This document shows, piece by piece, positions 9,434 through 16,261 of a DNA stretch of 45,531 bases. Under the pieces are notes generated by a model. It worked only from the letters and a program-made list of their open reading frames with translations. It searched no databases and was not told the DNA's origin. Location of the stretch: NCBI GenBank assembly GCA_016711405.1, contig JADJSZ010000039.1, positions 1 to 45,531 on the forward strand, in the 5' to 3' direction. The stretch comes from Candidatus Hadersleviella danica (lineage in GTDB: Bacteria > Chloroflexota > Anaerolineae > Promineifilales > Promineifilaceae). How positions within the stretch are numbered: the first letter of the stretch is position 1; each line of letters starts with the position of its first letter. The translations under genes were made by a program, and so were the position numbers.

Positions 9434-9613
9434 ATGTCATTTAGCATTTTCTCCCAAGTAGACCCCAGCCTTACCATGAACTACCTCATCTTGGGGTATG
9501 GGGTCATGTGGCTCATTTGTGCCTTGTATGTGGCCAATTTGGCCAGCCGCCAGCGCAATTTGCGGCGCGATATTCATTTTTTGCGCCGTTTGTTAGAAGA
9601 AGATGAAGGGTGA
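9434..9613 (+). CDS. CcmD-like small membrane protein
   Basis: A 59-aa reading frame (MSFSIFSQVDPSLTMNYL at its start). It has one transmembrane helix (LILGYGVMWLICALYVA, about residues 18-34), then a basic segment RQRNLRRDI and an acidic end LLEEDEG. This layout of one helix plus a charged cytoplasmic tail matches CcmD-family proteins, the small subunit of the heme-handling CcmABCD complex. The gene lies 156 bp upstream of the CcdA-type gene, another cytochrome-c maturation factor, while ccmA, ccmB and ccmC are 23 kb away. No strong ribosome site is seen. A generic one-TM protein cannot be excluded. Confidence 0.6.
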   Translation: MSFSIFSQVDPSLTMNYLILGYGVMWLICALYVANLASRQRNLRRDIHFLRRLLEEDEG

Positions 9614-9627
9614 GCCAGCCCAGCCCG

Positions 9628-9760
9628 AAGTGAAAAGTAAAAAGTGAAAAGTGAAAAGTAAGGGGTGGGTGAGTGAGGTAAGGTTTTGGCTCTCTCACCC
9701 ATCCAACCTGCTGACAAGCTGACAAGCTGACAAGCTGACAAGCTGACAAGCTGACAAGCG
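9628..9760. repeat. Intergenic micro-repeats (AAAAGTG and CTGACAAG)
   Basis: Two tandem tracts stand in series: AAAAGTG/AAAAGTA units (about 9630-9660) and then six nearly perfect CTGACAAG octamers (about 9711-9758). The octamer tract ends 10 bases before the CcdA-type start codon, so the mRNA leader of that gene is largely repeat. Confidence 0.85.
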
Positions 9761-9769
9761 AGATGATTT

Positions 9770-10873
9770 ATGCAAACTGTCGAGAAAGAAACGGCCGCCT
9801 CACGGCCACTGGGGCAACTCCTTGTGGGTGGGGTGGGTATCCTCATCATTTTATTTGTGCTGATTGGAACCCTTAATGATGTGGCCAACACCGAGCCAGC
9901 CTCACCCTTTGTCCCCCAACAAGCATTTGCGGTGTTGGCTTTTTTGGCCTTCATTGGGGGCGTACTCAGCTTTTTATCCCCCTGCACATTGCCCATTTTG
10001 CCAGCTTACTTTGCTTTTGCTGTGCAAAGCGGCCGTCAACAAATCGCCACCAACACCATTGTGTTTATGCTGGGCGTGGCGGCTATGTTCAGCCTATTTG
10101 GCGCGGGAGCCTCGGCGATGGGGGCGTTGCTCCAGAGCAATCAACGGCTTATTTTGCTGGTTGGTGGCGGGGCAGTGCTCGTTTTTGGGGCGATGAGTTT
10201 GCTCGGCCGTGGCTTTAGCGGTCTCACCCAAGAAGATGAACCAGTCGAACGGCGCGGATTATGGGGGTCATTTGTCTTTGGCCTCACCTTTGCCGCAGGG
10301 TGGACAACCTGTATTGGCCCCATTTTGGGCATTATGCTGACGATGGCGGCCACAACTGGTTCTGTCTTGCGCGGCGCATTTCTACTTTTTATTTACACAT
10401 TGGGGTTGGGTTTGCCACTTATTATTGTCTCCACTTTCATCGGCCGTTTGTCCCGCCAACACGTCATCTGGCGTGTGTTGCGCGGCAAGGGGTGGCCAAT
10501 CACCGTGCCCAATTGGGTGCTGGCGGCCGTGTGGGGCCTCGTCGCGTGGCGCATTGGTTTGGCCTTGGTGTCCTACAGCTTTGAGGAGATGTCCATGTTT
10601 GCGGGGCAGGCGGTCACGGCCGTTCACATCTATGGCCTGCTGGCCATTGGCATGGCAGGGGCATTTTTATGGGTGGGCACTGGCCCCAAGGGCTTACGCA
10701 CCCAAGCCGAGCTATTCCTCCACTCCACCCAACTCATCAGCGGGGTGTTGTTCATTGCCCTAGGCATCCTCATGCTCAACAGCGAACTCGCCCGCATCAC
10801 CGCGCAACTTTCCACCGAATCAGGTTGGCTTTTAGATGCGGAGGAGTGGTTGTATGGGCTGTTTATTAAGTAA
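9770..10873 (+). CDS. ccdA: CcdA/DsbD-type thiol-disulfide transporter
   Basis: A 367-aa membrane protein with one N-terminal helix followed by the CcdA core. The two cysteines that carry electrons across the membrane are visible: Cys72 in FLSPCTLPILPAY and Cys181 in GWTTCIGPILG. Each lies in the Pro-flanked helix typical of the family. CcdA passes reducing power from thioredoxin to outside thiols, keeping apocytochrome c cysteines reduced before heme attachment. The protein is longer than the usual 220-250 aa, with an extra N-terminal anchor and an extended C-terminal membrane region. Its last 42 bases overlap the convergent gene at 10832. Confidence 0.85.
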   Translation: MQTVEKETAASRPLGQLLVGGVGILIILFVLIGTLNDVANTEPASPFVPQQAFAVLAFLAFIGGVLSFLSPCTLPILPAYFAFAVQSGRQQIATNTIVFMLGVAAMFSLFGAGASAMGALLQSNQRLILLVGGGAVLVFGAMSLLGRGFSGLTQEDEPVERRGLWGSFVFGLTFAAGWTTCIGPILGIMLTMAATTGSVLRGAFLLFIYTLGLGLPLIIVSTFIGRLSRQHVIWRVLRGKGWPITVPNWVLAAVWGLVAWRIGLALVSYSFEEMSMFAGQAVTAVHIYGLLAIGMAGAFLWVGTGPKGLRTQAELFLHSTQLISGVLFIALGILMLNSELARITAQLSTESGWLLDAEEWLYGLFIK

Positions 10874-11233
10874 AAAGTAAGTGACCTCAGAAACATAGGA
10901 GTTACGCACCTTACCCTCTTTATACTGTTCCTCTCGGTTAAACACCGCCCAAAAGAAATCCTTCAACACGGCCGATACATCCGCCACCAGCGCATGTTCG
11001 GCCGTTTCCAAATCCCGCCCAAGGGTCAGGGCATGGGGGGTAATGGTGAGCTGGCGCAGACCAATGACGGCCGCGCCCAACGCCTGCGCCACGGCCGAGC
11101 CAACCATCATCTCCTCGGGCGAGCCATAGGTTTCGGTCATGCCATCGGCCGTCAACCGCAAATTGGTGGTCATATAAACCATCGTTGGGTCGTCTTCATC
11201 CAGCTCCACCTCAAATTCCATATACTCAGACAT
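10832..11233 (-). CDS. Hypothetical protein, convergent overlap with ccdA
   Basis: A 133-aa soluble protein that I do not recognise. It has an acidic beta-strand start (MSEYMEFEVELDEDDPTMVY) and a helical middle (SAVAQALGAAVIGLRQLTIT). It is rich in CGGCCG-containing codons like genuine local genes, which supports coding. The C-terminal 20 residues (YFLLNKQPIQPLLRI) run antisense into the end of ccdA and look unlike the rest, so the original stop may have been lost. No Shine-Dalgarno is seen before the start. Confidence 0.55.
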   Translation of the reverse strand: MSEYMEFEVELDEDDPTMVYMTTNLRLTADGMTETYGSPEEMMVGSAVAQALGAAVIGLRQLTITPHALTLGRDLETAEHALVADVSAVLKDFFWAVFNREEQYKEGKVRNSYVSEVTYFLLNKQPIQPLLRI

Positions 11234-11240
11234 AGGCGTT

Positions 11241-11335
11241 AATCGTTATTGGTTATTCGTTATTGGGTATACTATAGCCGTAACCAATAACCCAATAACG
11301 AATAACCCAATAACCAGTAACCAATAACTAGGATT
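11241..11335. repeat. Inverted GTTATTGG micro-repeat array
   Basis: Tandem GTTATTGG/GTTATTC units on the left face AATAACC/AATAACG units on the right. A perfect 18-bp pair joins 11251-11268 with 11290-11307, and further units extend both arms. This family recurs near 13797, 15500, 24955, 39308, 39490, 40715 and 44680. Here it fills the divergent gap between 11233 and 11342, which must also hold both promoters. Confidence 0.85.
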
Positions 11336-11341
11336 TTCCCC

Positions 11342-11557
11342 ATGAACAAGCTATTCAGTTTCACCGCAGGCTTAATCTGTGGAGCCGTTGTGGGCGCAGT
11401 CACCGCCCTGCTCACCACCCCCGCCTCGGGGGCCGAAATGACGGCCGAGGCCAAACGCCGCTGGGAAGAAGCCATCGCCGAAGGCAAACGCGCCCAAGCC
11501 GAAACCGTCAGCCGCTTAGAGCAGGAGTACAACCAACTGCGAACCAAAGCCGAATAG
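11342..11557 (+). CDS. YtxH-domain small protein
   Basis: A 71-aa protein with a Gly/Ala-rich transmembrane helix (LICGAVVGAVTALLTTPASG, about residues 11-30) and a charged amphipathic tail (RRWEEAIAEGKRAQAETVSR). This is the YtxH-like layout: 'G-x-x-x-G-A-x-x-x-L-L-x-x-P-x-S-G' followed by a helix. Members are often stress-related membrane proteins; the exact function is unknown. It is separated from the MFS gene by a repeat-filled 100-bp gap. Confidence 0.8.
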   Translation: MNKLFSFTAGLICGAVVGAVTALLTTPASGAEMTAEAKRRWEEAIAEGKRAQAETVSRLEQEYNQLRTKAE

Positions 11558-11655
11558 GGGACGAGGGACAGGGGACAGGGGACACGCGCTGACCTCATAA
11601 CACCCCAATCCGCAATCCCCATTCCGCAATCCCCATTCCGCAATCCCTCCTCCCC
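11558..11655. repeat. Intergenic micro-repeats (GGGGACA; CCGCAATCCCCATT)
   Basis: GGGGACA units (about 11558-11584) are followed by CCGCAATCCCCATT units (about 11609-11650), which stop just before the MFS start codon. The first family reappears at 20020-20095 and the second at 42600-42640. Confidence 0.8.
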
Positions 11656-11657
11656 CC

Positions 11658-12854
11658 ATGTGGCAAAACCTCCCCCGCGACCTCAAGGTATTGCTCTATT
11701 CCACTATTTTGGCCAACATCAGCACCAGCATGATGCAACCGTTTATGCCGCTGTATATTTTGGCGTTGGGGGGCACGGTGGCGCAGGTAGGGCTGTTTTT
11801 CACAGTGGGGTCACTCTCCACGGCCGTCTTGCGCCCCCTCGGGGGCTGGTTTTCCGATAGCATCGGCCGAGTGCAAGCCGTGGCCATTGGCGGCGTGTTT
11901 AGTTTTGCGGGCTTTTTAATCTACGCCCTCTCCCCCAACTGGCAAACCCTCATGGTGGGCACGGTGGTCATTTCGGGCGGCCGTAGCATCATCGGCCCCT
12001 CCTTCCAATCCTTCATCGCCGAAAGTGCCCCCGAGGGGCAAACCGCCCAGACCTTTGGCCTCGTCAACGGCATTTTCACCTCCTGTCGCATCATCGGCCC
12101 CATTTTGGCGGGTTGGCTCATTGCCCGGTACGAATTGTGGAGTATTTTTGGGGTGGGGGCTGTTTTTGGCGGGTTGGCGATGGTGTTGCGGATTTTGCCC
12201 GCTCGGGGACGGCCGTTTGCGTGGCATAACGTCCAACTGCGCGAGCTAGGTCACGGCCTACACAAATTGGCCATCGCCGTCGGAGCAGGCGGCTTGCTCA
12301 CATGGCTCTTCATCACCGATTCCCTGCGCGACATGGGCATCCAGAGCTACGAACACCTGCACACCGTTTTGCTCGAGACGCGGGGCATAGGCGAGCAAGA
12401 AATCGGCACCATCTTCTCCTTCAGTGCCGTCATCTACCTGTTGGTCAGCCTGTTTGGGGCGCGATTGGTGGATAAATGGGGGCCAGTTCGCGCCTTGGCC
12501 GCCAGTGGTTTTTTGCAAGCGGGGGCATTGCTGGTGCTGGTGATGGCTCCTGAACGGCCGATTTTTTGGCTGTTTGCCCTGCTCTCGGCCGTGGCTCTTG
12601 GCCTCGGCGACCCCGCCTTCGATACCTTTTTAGCCCAATCCACCTCCGCCAAAACCTTGGGGCTGACCTTTGGGCTGTTCAGCAGTGCCATTTCCATTTT
12701 ATCCACCCCCATGCCCTACTTGGGCAGTTTGCTCTGGGATGGCGTGTGGTTTGGCGCACCCTTTGTGATGGGCGCACTTTTCCTCACCCTAACGGGCGTG
12801 TTAACATGGGTGGTGTTGCCGAAGAAGGTGGTCAGCAGTCAGCCAGTCAGCTAG
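11658..12854 (+). CDS. MFS transporter
   Basis: A 398-aa protein with 12 predicted membrane helices and the major-facilitator signature in the loop after helix 2 (GGWFSDSIGRVQA, about residues 61-73), plus a second copy of the loop type in the C-terminal half (GARLVDKWGPVRA). It moves an unidentified small solute or drug by secondary transport. The substrate cannot be read from sequence, and the neighbours give no clear hint. The last residues (SSQPVS) and the stop codon come from a GTCAGC micro-repeat tract, so the natural end may originally have been nearby. Confidence 0.85.
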   Translation: MWQNLPRDLKVLLYSTILANISTSMMQPFMPLYILALGGTVAQVGLFFTVGSLSTAVLRPLGGWFSDSIGRVQAVAIGGVFSFAGFLIYALSPNWQTLMVGTVVISGGRSIIGPSFQSFIAESAPEGQTAQTFGLVNGIFTSCRIIGPILAGWLIARYELWSIFGVGAVFGGLAMVLRILPARGRPFAWHNVQLRELGHGLHKLAIAVGAGGLLTWLFITDSLRDMGIQSYEHLHTVLLETRGIGEQEIGTIFSFSAVIYLLVSLFGARLVDKWGPVRALAASGFLQAGALLVLVMAPERPIFWLFALLSAVALGLGDPAFDTFLAQSTSAKTLGLTFGLFSSAISILSTPMPYLGSLLWDGVWFGAPFVMGALFLTLTGVLTWVVLPKKVVSSQPVS

Positions 12855-12925
12855 TCAGCTAATCAGCAGGTTGCGCGTTTTCATTCACAATTCGCAATTC
12901 ACCATTCACAATTCACAAATCCGCT
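12835..12925. repeat. Micro-repeats (GTCAGC; ATTCACAA)
   Basis: CAGTCAGC/CTAGTCAGC units (about 12835-12870) run from the end of the MFS frame into the gap. ATTCACAATTCGCAATTC-type units (about 12885-12918) follow and end before the CtaG-like start. Confidence 0.8.
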
Positions 12926-12928
12926 CCC

Positions 12929-13785
12929 ATGTTCCGCCTCACCGTCACCCTCCTCCTCGCCACAGCGGCCGTGCTTTACGGCCGTGGGTGGCCCCGCTAC
13001 GCGGCCGAGCGTGATTCCCACCCCCCCGAACTCGAAAACAGCATAGACACCCCCCGCCACAGCCAGCCCATCCTCTTTGTGGCCAGCTTGCTCGTCGCGG
13101 CCGTGGCCTTACTCTCCCCCCTTCACGAACTCGCCAGCCAATTCTTCTTCCTGCGCGTTGCCCAACACCTCCTGCTCATCAGCCTCTTCCCCGCCCTGTT
13201 CATGCACAGCAACCCCTTGCTCGTGCTGGCCAACGGTTGGCAACCCAACTTTTCGGCCGACACCTTGGCCAAGGTGCGGCAAGCCACCAGCAAAGGGCTG
13301 ATGTGGTTCCTCTTTGTGGCCACTGTTTGGCTCTGGTACGACCCCACCCTCCACGCCCTGACGCTGGCACGGCCGTGGGTGCGCCCCCTCGAACTGGCCA
13401 CCCTGACCGTGGCGGGGCTGTTCCACTGGTGGCACATCACAGGCGCATCCCCCGCTTGCACCGCAAACTGCCCAGCATGGCCCACATCGGCTACACCTTT
13501 GCGGGAGCCGCTCCGCTCAAAATTCCGGGGCTGTTCTTGCTCTTCTCCCTCCACAACAGCTTCCCAACCTACCCCGGCACCGAACTGTGGGGCTGGGTGA
13601 TAGACCCACTCACCAGCCAGCAAATCGGGGGCATGTTGATTTGGGTGTTGGGCGGCACCGTCTACTCCACCTCCGCCTTTCGCTTCCTCTCGCAATGGTT
13701 CGACCTCGAGGCCAAAAAGCCCGAACGGCCGCGCCACCTCTGGGACAACCGCGAAGCCATGCTCGCCCCCGGCGTGGAGGAATAG
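12929..13785 (+). pseudogene. CtaG/Caa3-type cytochrome oxidase assembly protein, frameshifted
   Basis: The first frame (12929 onward) encodes membrane helices with family-like segments: LLSPLHELASQFFFLRVAQH, then MWFLFVATVWLWYDP, then LFHWWHITGA. It breaks at 13450. The adjacent frame continues in register with PRLHRKLPSMAHIGYTFAG, SLHNSFPTYPG and a final helix, ending at 13785. Restoring one C in the CCCCC tract at 13449-13453 joins them as ...ITGASPRLHRKLP..., giving about 285 aa. CtaG-like proteins help insert copper into cytochrome c oxidase. A homopolymer sequencing error is at least as likely as real decay, because both halves look well preserved. Confidence 0.78.
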
Positions 13786-13786
13786 G

Positions 13787-13893
13787 GGAGTTATTGGTTA
13801 CTGGTTATTCGTTATTGGTTAGTCTCTCAGTCTTTCAGTCCCTCAGTCTCTTACTCTCTTCCTCGCCTCTGCTCCCCTGCCCCCCTGCCCCCC
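13787..13893. repeat. Micro-repeats (GTTATTGG; CTCAGTCT; CCCCTGC)
   Basis: Three tracts stand in series between the CtaG-like gene and the next start: GTTATTGG/GTTACTGG units (13791-13820), CTCAGTCTTTCAGTCC units (13825-13850) and CCCCTGCCCC units (13870-13892). The last tract ends at the ATG of the lipoprotein gene. Confidence 0.8.
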
Positions 13894-15489
13894 ATGCGCC
13901 ACCTCCTTCCCCTCCTCTGCCTCCTCGCTCTCGCCCTGATGGCGTGTGATGGAATTGCGTTCTCGGCGGCCGAGGTGTTGCCCACCCCCACGGCCGAGCC
14001 ATCCCCCACCCACACCCCCACCGCCACGGCCACATGGCCCGCCACCGCGCTCCCCATCACCCCCACACCGACGCTGGCCCCACCCGCCACACCCACCCCC
14101 ACCACTGGGCCGCTCTTTTACGTCGCGCCCGAGGGGGATGATAGGCTGGGGGATGGTACACGCGCTCGGCCGTGGGCAACCATCTCCCACGCTGTGCGCC
14201 GCGTGCCCGATGGGGCGACGATAACCGTCGCGCCGGGGGTGTATCACGGCCGCGTAGACTTGGTCGGCCGCTTTGCCGAGGGGATTACCATTCGCGCCGA
14301 ACGGCCGTACCAGAGCGCCCTGCGCCACACCGACACCGTCGTCACCATTTTCTACGCCCAAGGCATCACCCTCGAAGGGTTCGACATTGCCCACACGGGG
14401 CCGAACGCCACCTTTTACCTTGTCCAAATCCAAGACTTTTTGCGCCAAACAGGGGATGGCCAAGCCGCTACCAGCAGAATCACCCTGCGCAACAACATCC
14501 TGCACGACAGTTACGGGCTGGACATTCTCAAAATCAACAACGGGGCACGCAACATTACCGTGGAGGGCAACCTGTTTTACAACCACGGCTCCAGCGGCCA
14601 CCAGATAGATGTGAACAGCGCGGCCGATGTTCTCATCCAAGACAACGTCTTTATGAGCGATTACGAAGGGAGCGGCCGACCCAACACCAACGAAACGCGG
14701 AGTTTTGTGGCCATCAAAGACAGCAACGGGGCGCAAGATGATTTGGTAGCCAGTCAACGCGTCATCCTGCGGCGCAACATTTTCCTGAACTGGCAAGGAA
14801 GCACGGGGAGCCATTTTCTCGCCCTTGGCGAAGAGACGACGACGTACTACCAAGCCCGCGAAATTTTGGTCGAAAACAATCTTTTTTTGGGCAACAGCCC
14901 TCACCCTATGCTCTCGGCGTGGGGCATTAAAGGGGCCATTGATGTGACCTTTCGCCACAACACCATGACGGGCGATTTGCCCGCTTTCGCCTTTGCCATG
15001 CGCCTGAATGTGCCAGCCAACAACCCGCCCAACGAGCGCATCGCCTTTTACAACAACCTCTGGAACGACCCGACGGGCACAATGGGGCAAGCAAACACGG
15101 CCGATGCTCCCCGCTTTGCCTTGGGCCAACCCGCACAGGTGGGCGAATTTGCCTTGCACAACAACTTGTATTGGAATGGGGGGATAGGCATCCCGTTTGC
15201 AGAGGAGTTGGCGGTCAATTACACGGCCGATTCCCAACGGCTCATCGGCGACCCGTATTTGCCAGAGGTGGGGGAGGTGGTGTTGCCGCGCTGGTTGCCC
15301 AACGAACGCCGCTTTGCCGATGGCTCCACGGCCGTGGGCGAGCTATTCGAGCGGTTGGTTATCCGCTATGCCCTGCCCGAACTGGGTGGGGCGGGATTGG
15401 ATGCGGCCGACCCCGCTTTTGCGGCCGAGGAAGATATTTTGCAACGGCCGCGCACGGGCGGGGCGGATGTGGGCGCTGTCGAAAGGTAG
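13894..15489 (+). CDS. Right-handed beta-helix lipoprotein
   Basis: A 531-aa exported protein. The signal and lipobox LALMAC give Cys18 as the lipid anchor. A Pro/Thr tether follows to about residue 70, then the sequence FYVAPEGDDRLGDGTRARPW, which is the classic opening of a DUF1565/pectate-lyase-like helix. Repeated Asn-rich rungs follow (LRNNILHD, VEGNLFYN, IQDNVFMS, LRRNIFLN, VENNLFLG, FRHNTMTG, FYNNLWND), typical of parallel beta-helices that bind or cleave polysaccharides. No catalytic residues can be assigned. It is probably displayed on the cell surface. The end RTGGADVGAVER is also typical of this family. Confidence 0.85.
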   Translation: MRHLLPLLCLLALALMACDGIAFSAAEVLPTPTAEPSPTHTPTATATWPATALPITPTPTLAPPATPTPTTGPLFYVAPEGDDRLGDGTRARPWATISHAVRRVPDGATITVAPGVYHGRVDLVGRFAEGITIRAERPYQSALRHTDTVVTIFYAQGITLEGFDIAHTGPNATFYLVQIQDFLRQTGDGQAATSRITLRNNILHDSYGLDILKINNGARNITVEGNLFYNHGSSGHQIDVNSAADVLIQDNVFMSDYEGSGRPNTNETRSFVAIKDSNGAQDDLVASQRVILRRNIFLNWQGSTGSHFLALGEETTTYYQAREILVENNLFLGNSPHPMLSAWGIKGAIDVTFRHNTMTGDLPAFAFAMRLNVPANNPPNERIAFYNNLWNDPTGTMGQANTADAPRFALGQPAQVGEFALHNNLYWNGGIGIPFAEELAVNYTADSQRLIGDPYLPEVGEVVLPRWLPNERRFADGSTAVGELFERLVIRYALPELGGAGLDAADPAFAAEEDILQRPRTGGADVGAVER

Positions 15490-15580
15490 GGAAGTTACTG
15501 GTTAGTTGTTATTGGGTTGTCGGACACGCCAATAACTAATAACCAGTAACCAATAACTAATAACCAGTAACCAATAACTG
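15490..15580. repeat. AATAACCAGT micro-repeat array overlapping a gene end
   Basis: GTTACTGGTTAGTTGTTATT units on the left (about 15495-15518) face tandem AATAACTAATAACCAGTAACC units (about 15530-15578). The right part lies inside the 3' end of the minus-strand gene at 15502-16125. Confidence 0.85.
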
Positions 15581-16125
15581 TTGCCCTTGTGGTTGGTTTG
15601 GAGTTGTTGGAGAGAGACGGCCGAAACTTGTTGGTCGGTTTGGATGCCGAGGAGATTGCCTGTTCCCCCATTGTTCAGCAAGAGTGGCCCGCTGTCGCCG
15701 TAGGCGGTGGCATCCCCTTGTCGGCCAGCGGCCGTGCCATTCCAGCCGCGCATGTACACCATCTGCCCCGCCCACCCATCCTGTGTGTCGTAGCTGTATT
15801 CATCAAGCGCCACATACCCTTTACTGCGAAATGGGGCTGGTACTTGGCTGTTGGTTAGCACTGCCCGCGCTTCCAGCAACACATCATCGCCACTGGGTTG
15901 GCCTGTGTAGGGGTGGGGCGGGTTGATTTCGCCATCTGGCCCGACCCAAATGAGTTGGACGACGCTGTTTTGGGGCAAAGGCTCCCCATCGAGGCCGATA
16001 AAGCCCACGGCCGCGCCCGTCGTGTCAAAGCTCCCCCATGTATAGCTGGCAGGGCTGGCCCACACAGGGCGCACCACGGCCGTGAGAAGGGTGAAAACGA
16101 AGAAGGGCAGGAGGTAGCGACGCAT
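15502..16125 (-). CDS. Secreted protein, paralogue of the neighbouring repeat protein
   Basis: A 207-aa protein with an N-terminal signal peptide (cut after PVWAS). Its body matches the N-terminal domain of the large protein at 16262-19897 in order: VVQLIWVGPDGEINPP with VQLIWTGPNGQIDPP, TGQPSGDDVLLEA with DGTPSGDDVLLDI, and MVYMRGWNGTAAG with IVYMRAWDHPTAG. The two genes are tandem on the same strand and arose by duplication. The last 25 residues (SYWLLVISYWLLVISYW and onward) are a translation of the AATAACCAGT micro-repeat, so the original stop has been replaced. Its function is unknown; a surface role is likely. Confidence 0.75.
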   Translation of the reverse strand: MRRYLLPFFVFTLLTAVVRPVWASPASYTWGSFDTTGAAVGFIGLDGEPLPQNSVVQLIWVGPDGEINPPHPYTGQPSGDDVLLEARAVLTNSQVPAPFRSKGYVALDEYSYDTQDGWAGQMVYMRGWNGTAAGRQGDATAYGDSGPLLLNNGGTGNLLGIQTDQQVSAVSLQQLQTNHKGNSYWLLVISYWLLVISYWRVRQPNNN

Positions 16126-16152
16126 GGGAGAGGGGGAGGAATTGGTAAAAAG

Positions 16153-16220
16153 GACGAATTACGAAGGACAAAGTACGAAATCATTTGAGGAATATCGTCC
16201 TTCGTAATTCATAATTCGTC
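16153..16220. repeat. Inverted GAATTACGAAGGAC repeat
   Basis: A perfect 14-bp pair (16156-16169 with 16197-16210) is separated by 27 bp, with extra ACGAATTA units around it. It lies between two tandem minus-strand genes and is followed by a T-rich stretch on the plus side. Confidence 0.8.
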
Positions 16221-16261
16221 ATTTTTTATCTTGCCAGTTACGGCAAAGTTCCCCCTATTAT

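Noticed and set aside
9711..9760. Possible CRISPR array (CTGACAAG repeats)
   Set aside because: Units are 8 nt with no spacers and no cas genes are near; it is a simple tandem micro-repeat.
13843..15237. 464-aa open frame on the minus strand
   Set aside because: It lies opposite the beta-helix lipoprotein, which has a signal peptide, lipobox and clear rungs; the antisense frame has low-complexity Gly/Arg/Val-rich sequence and no domain.
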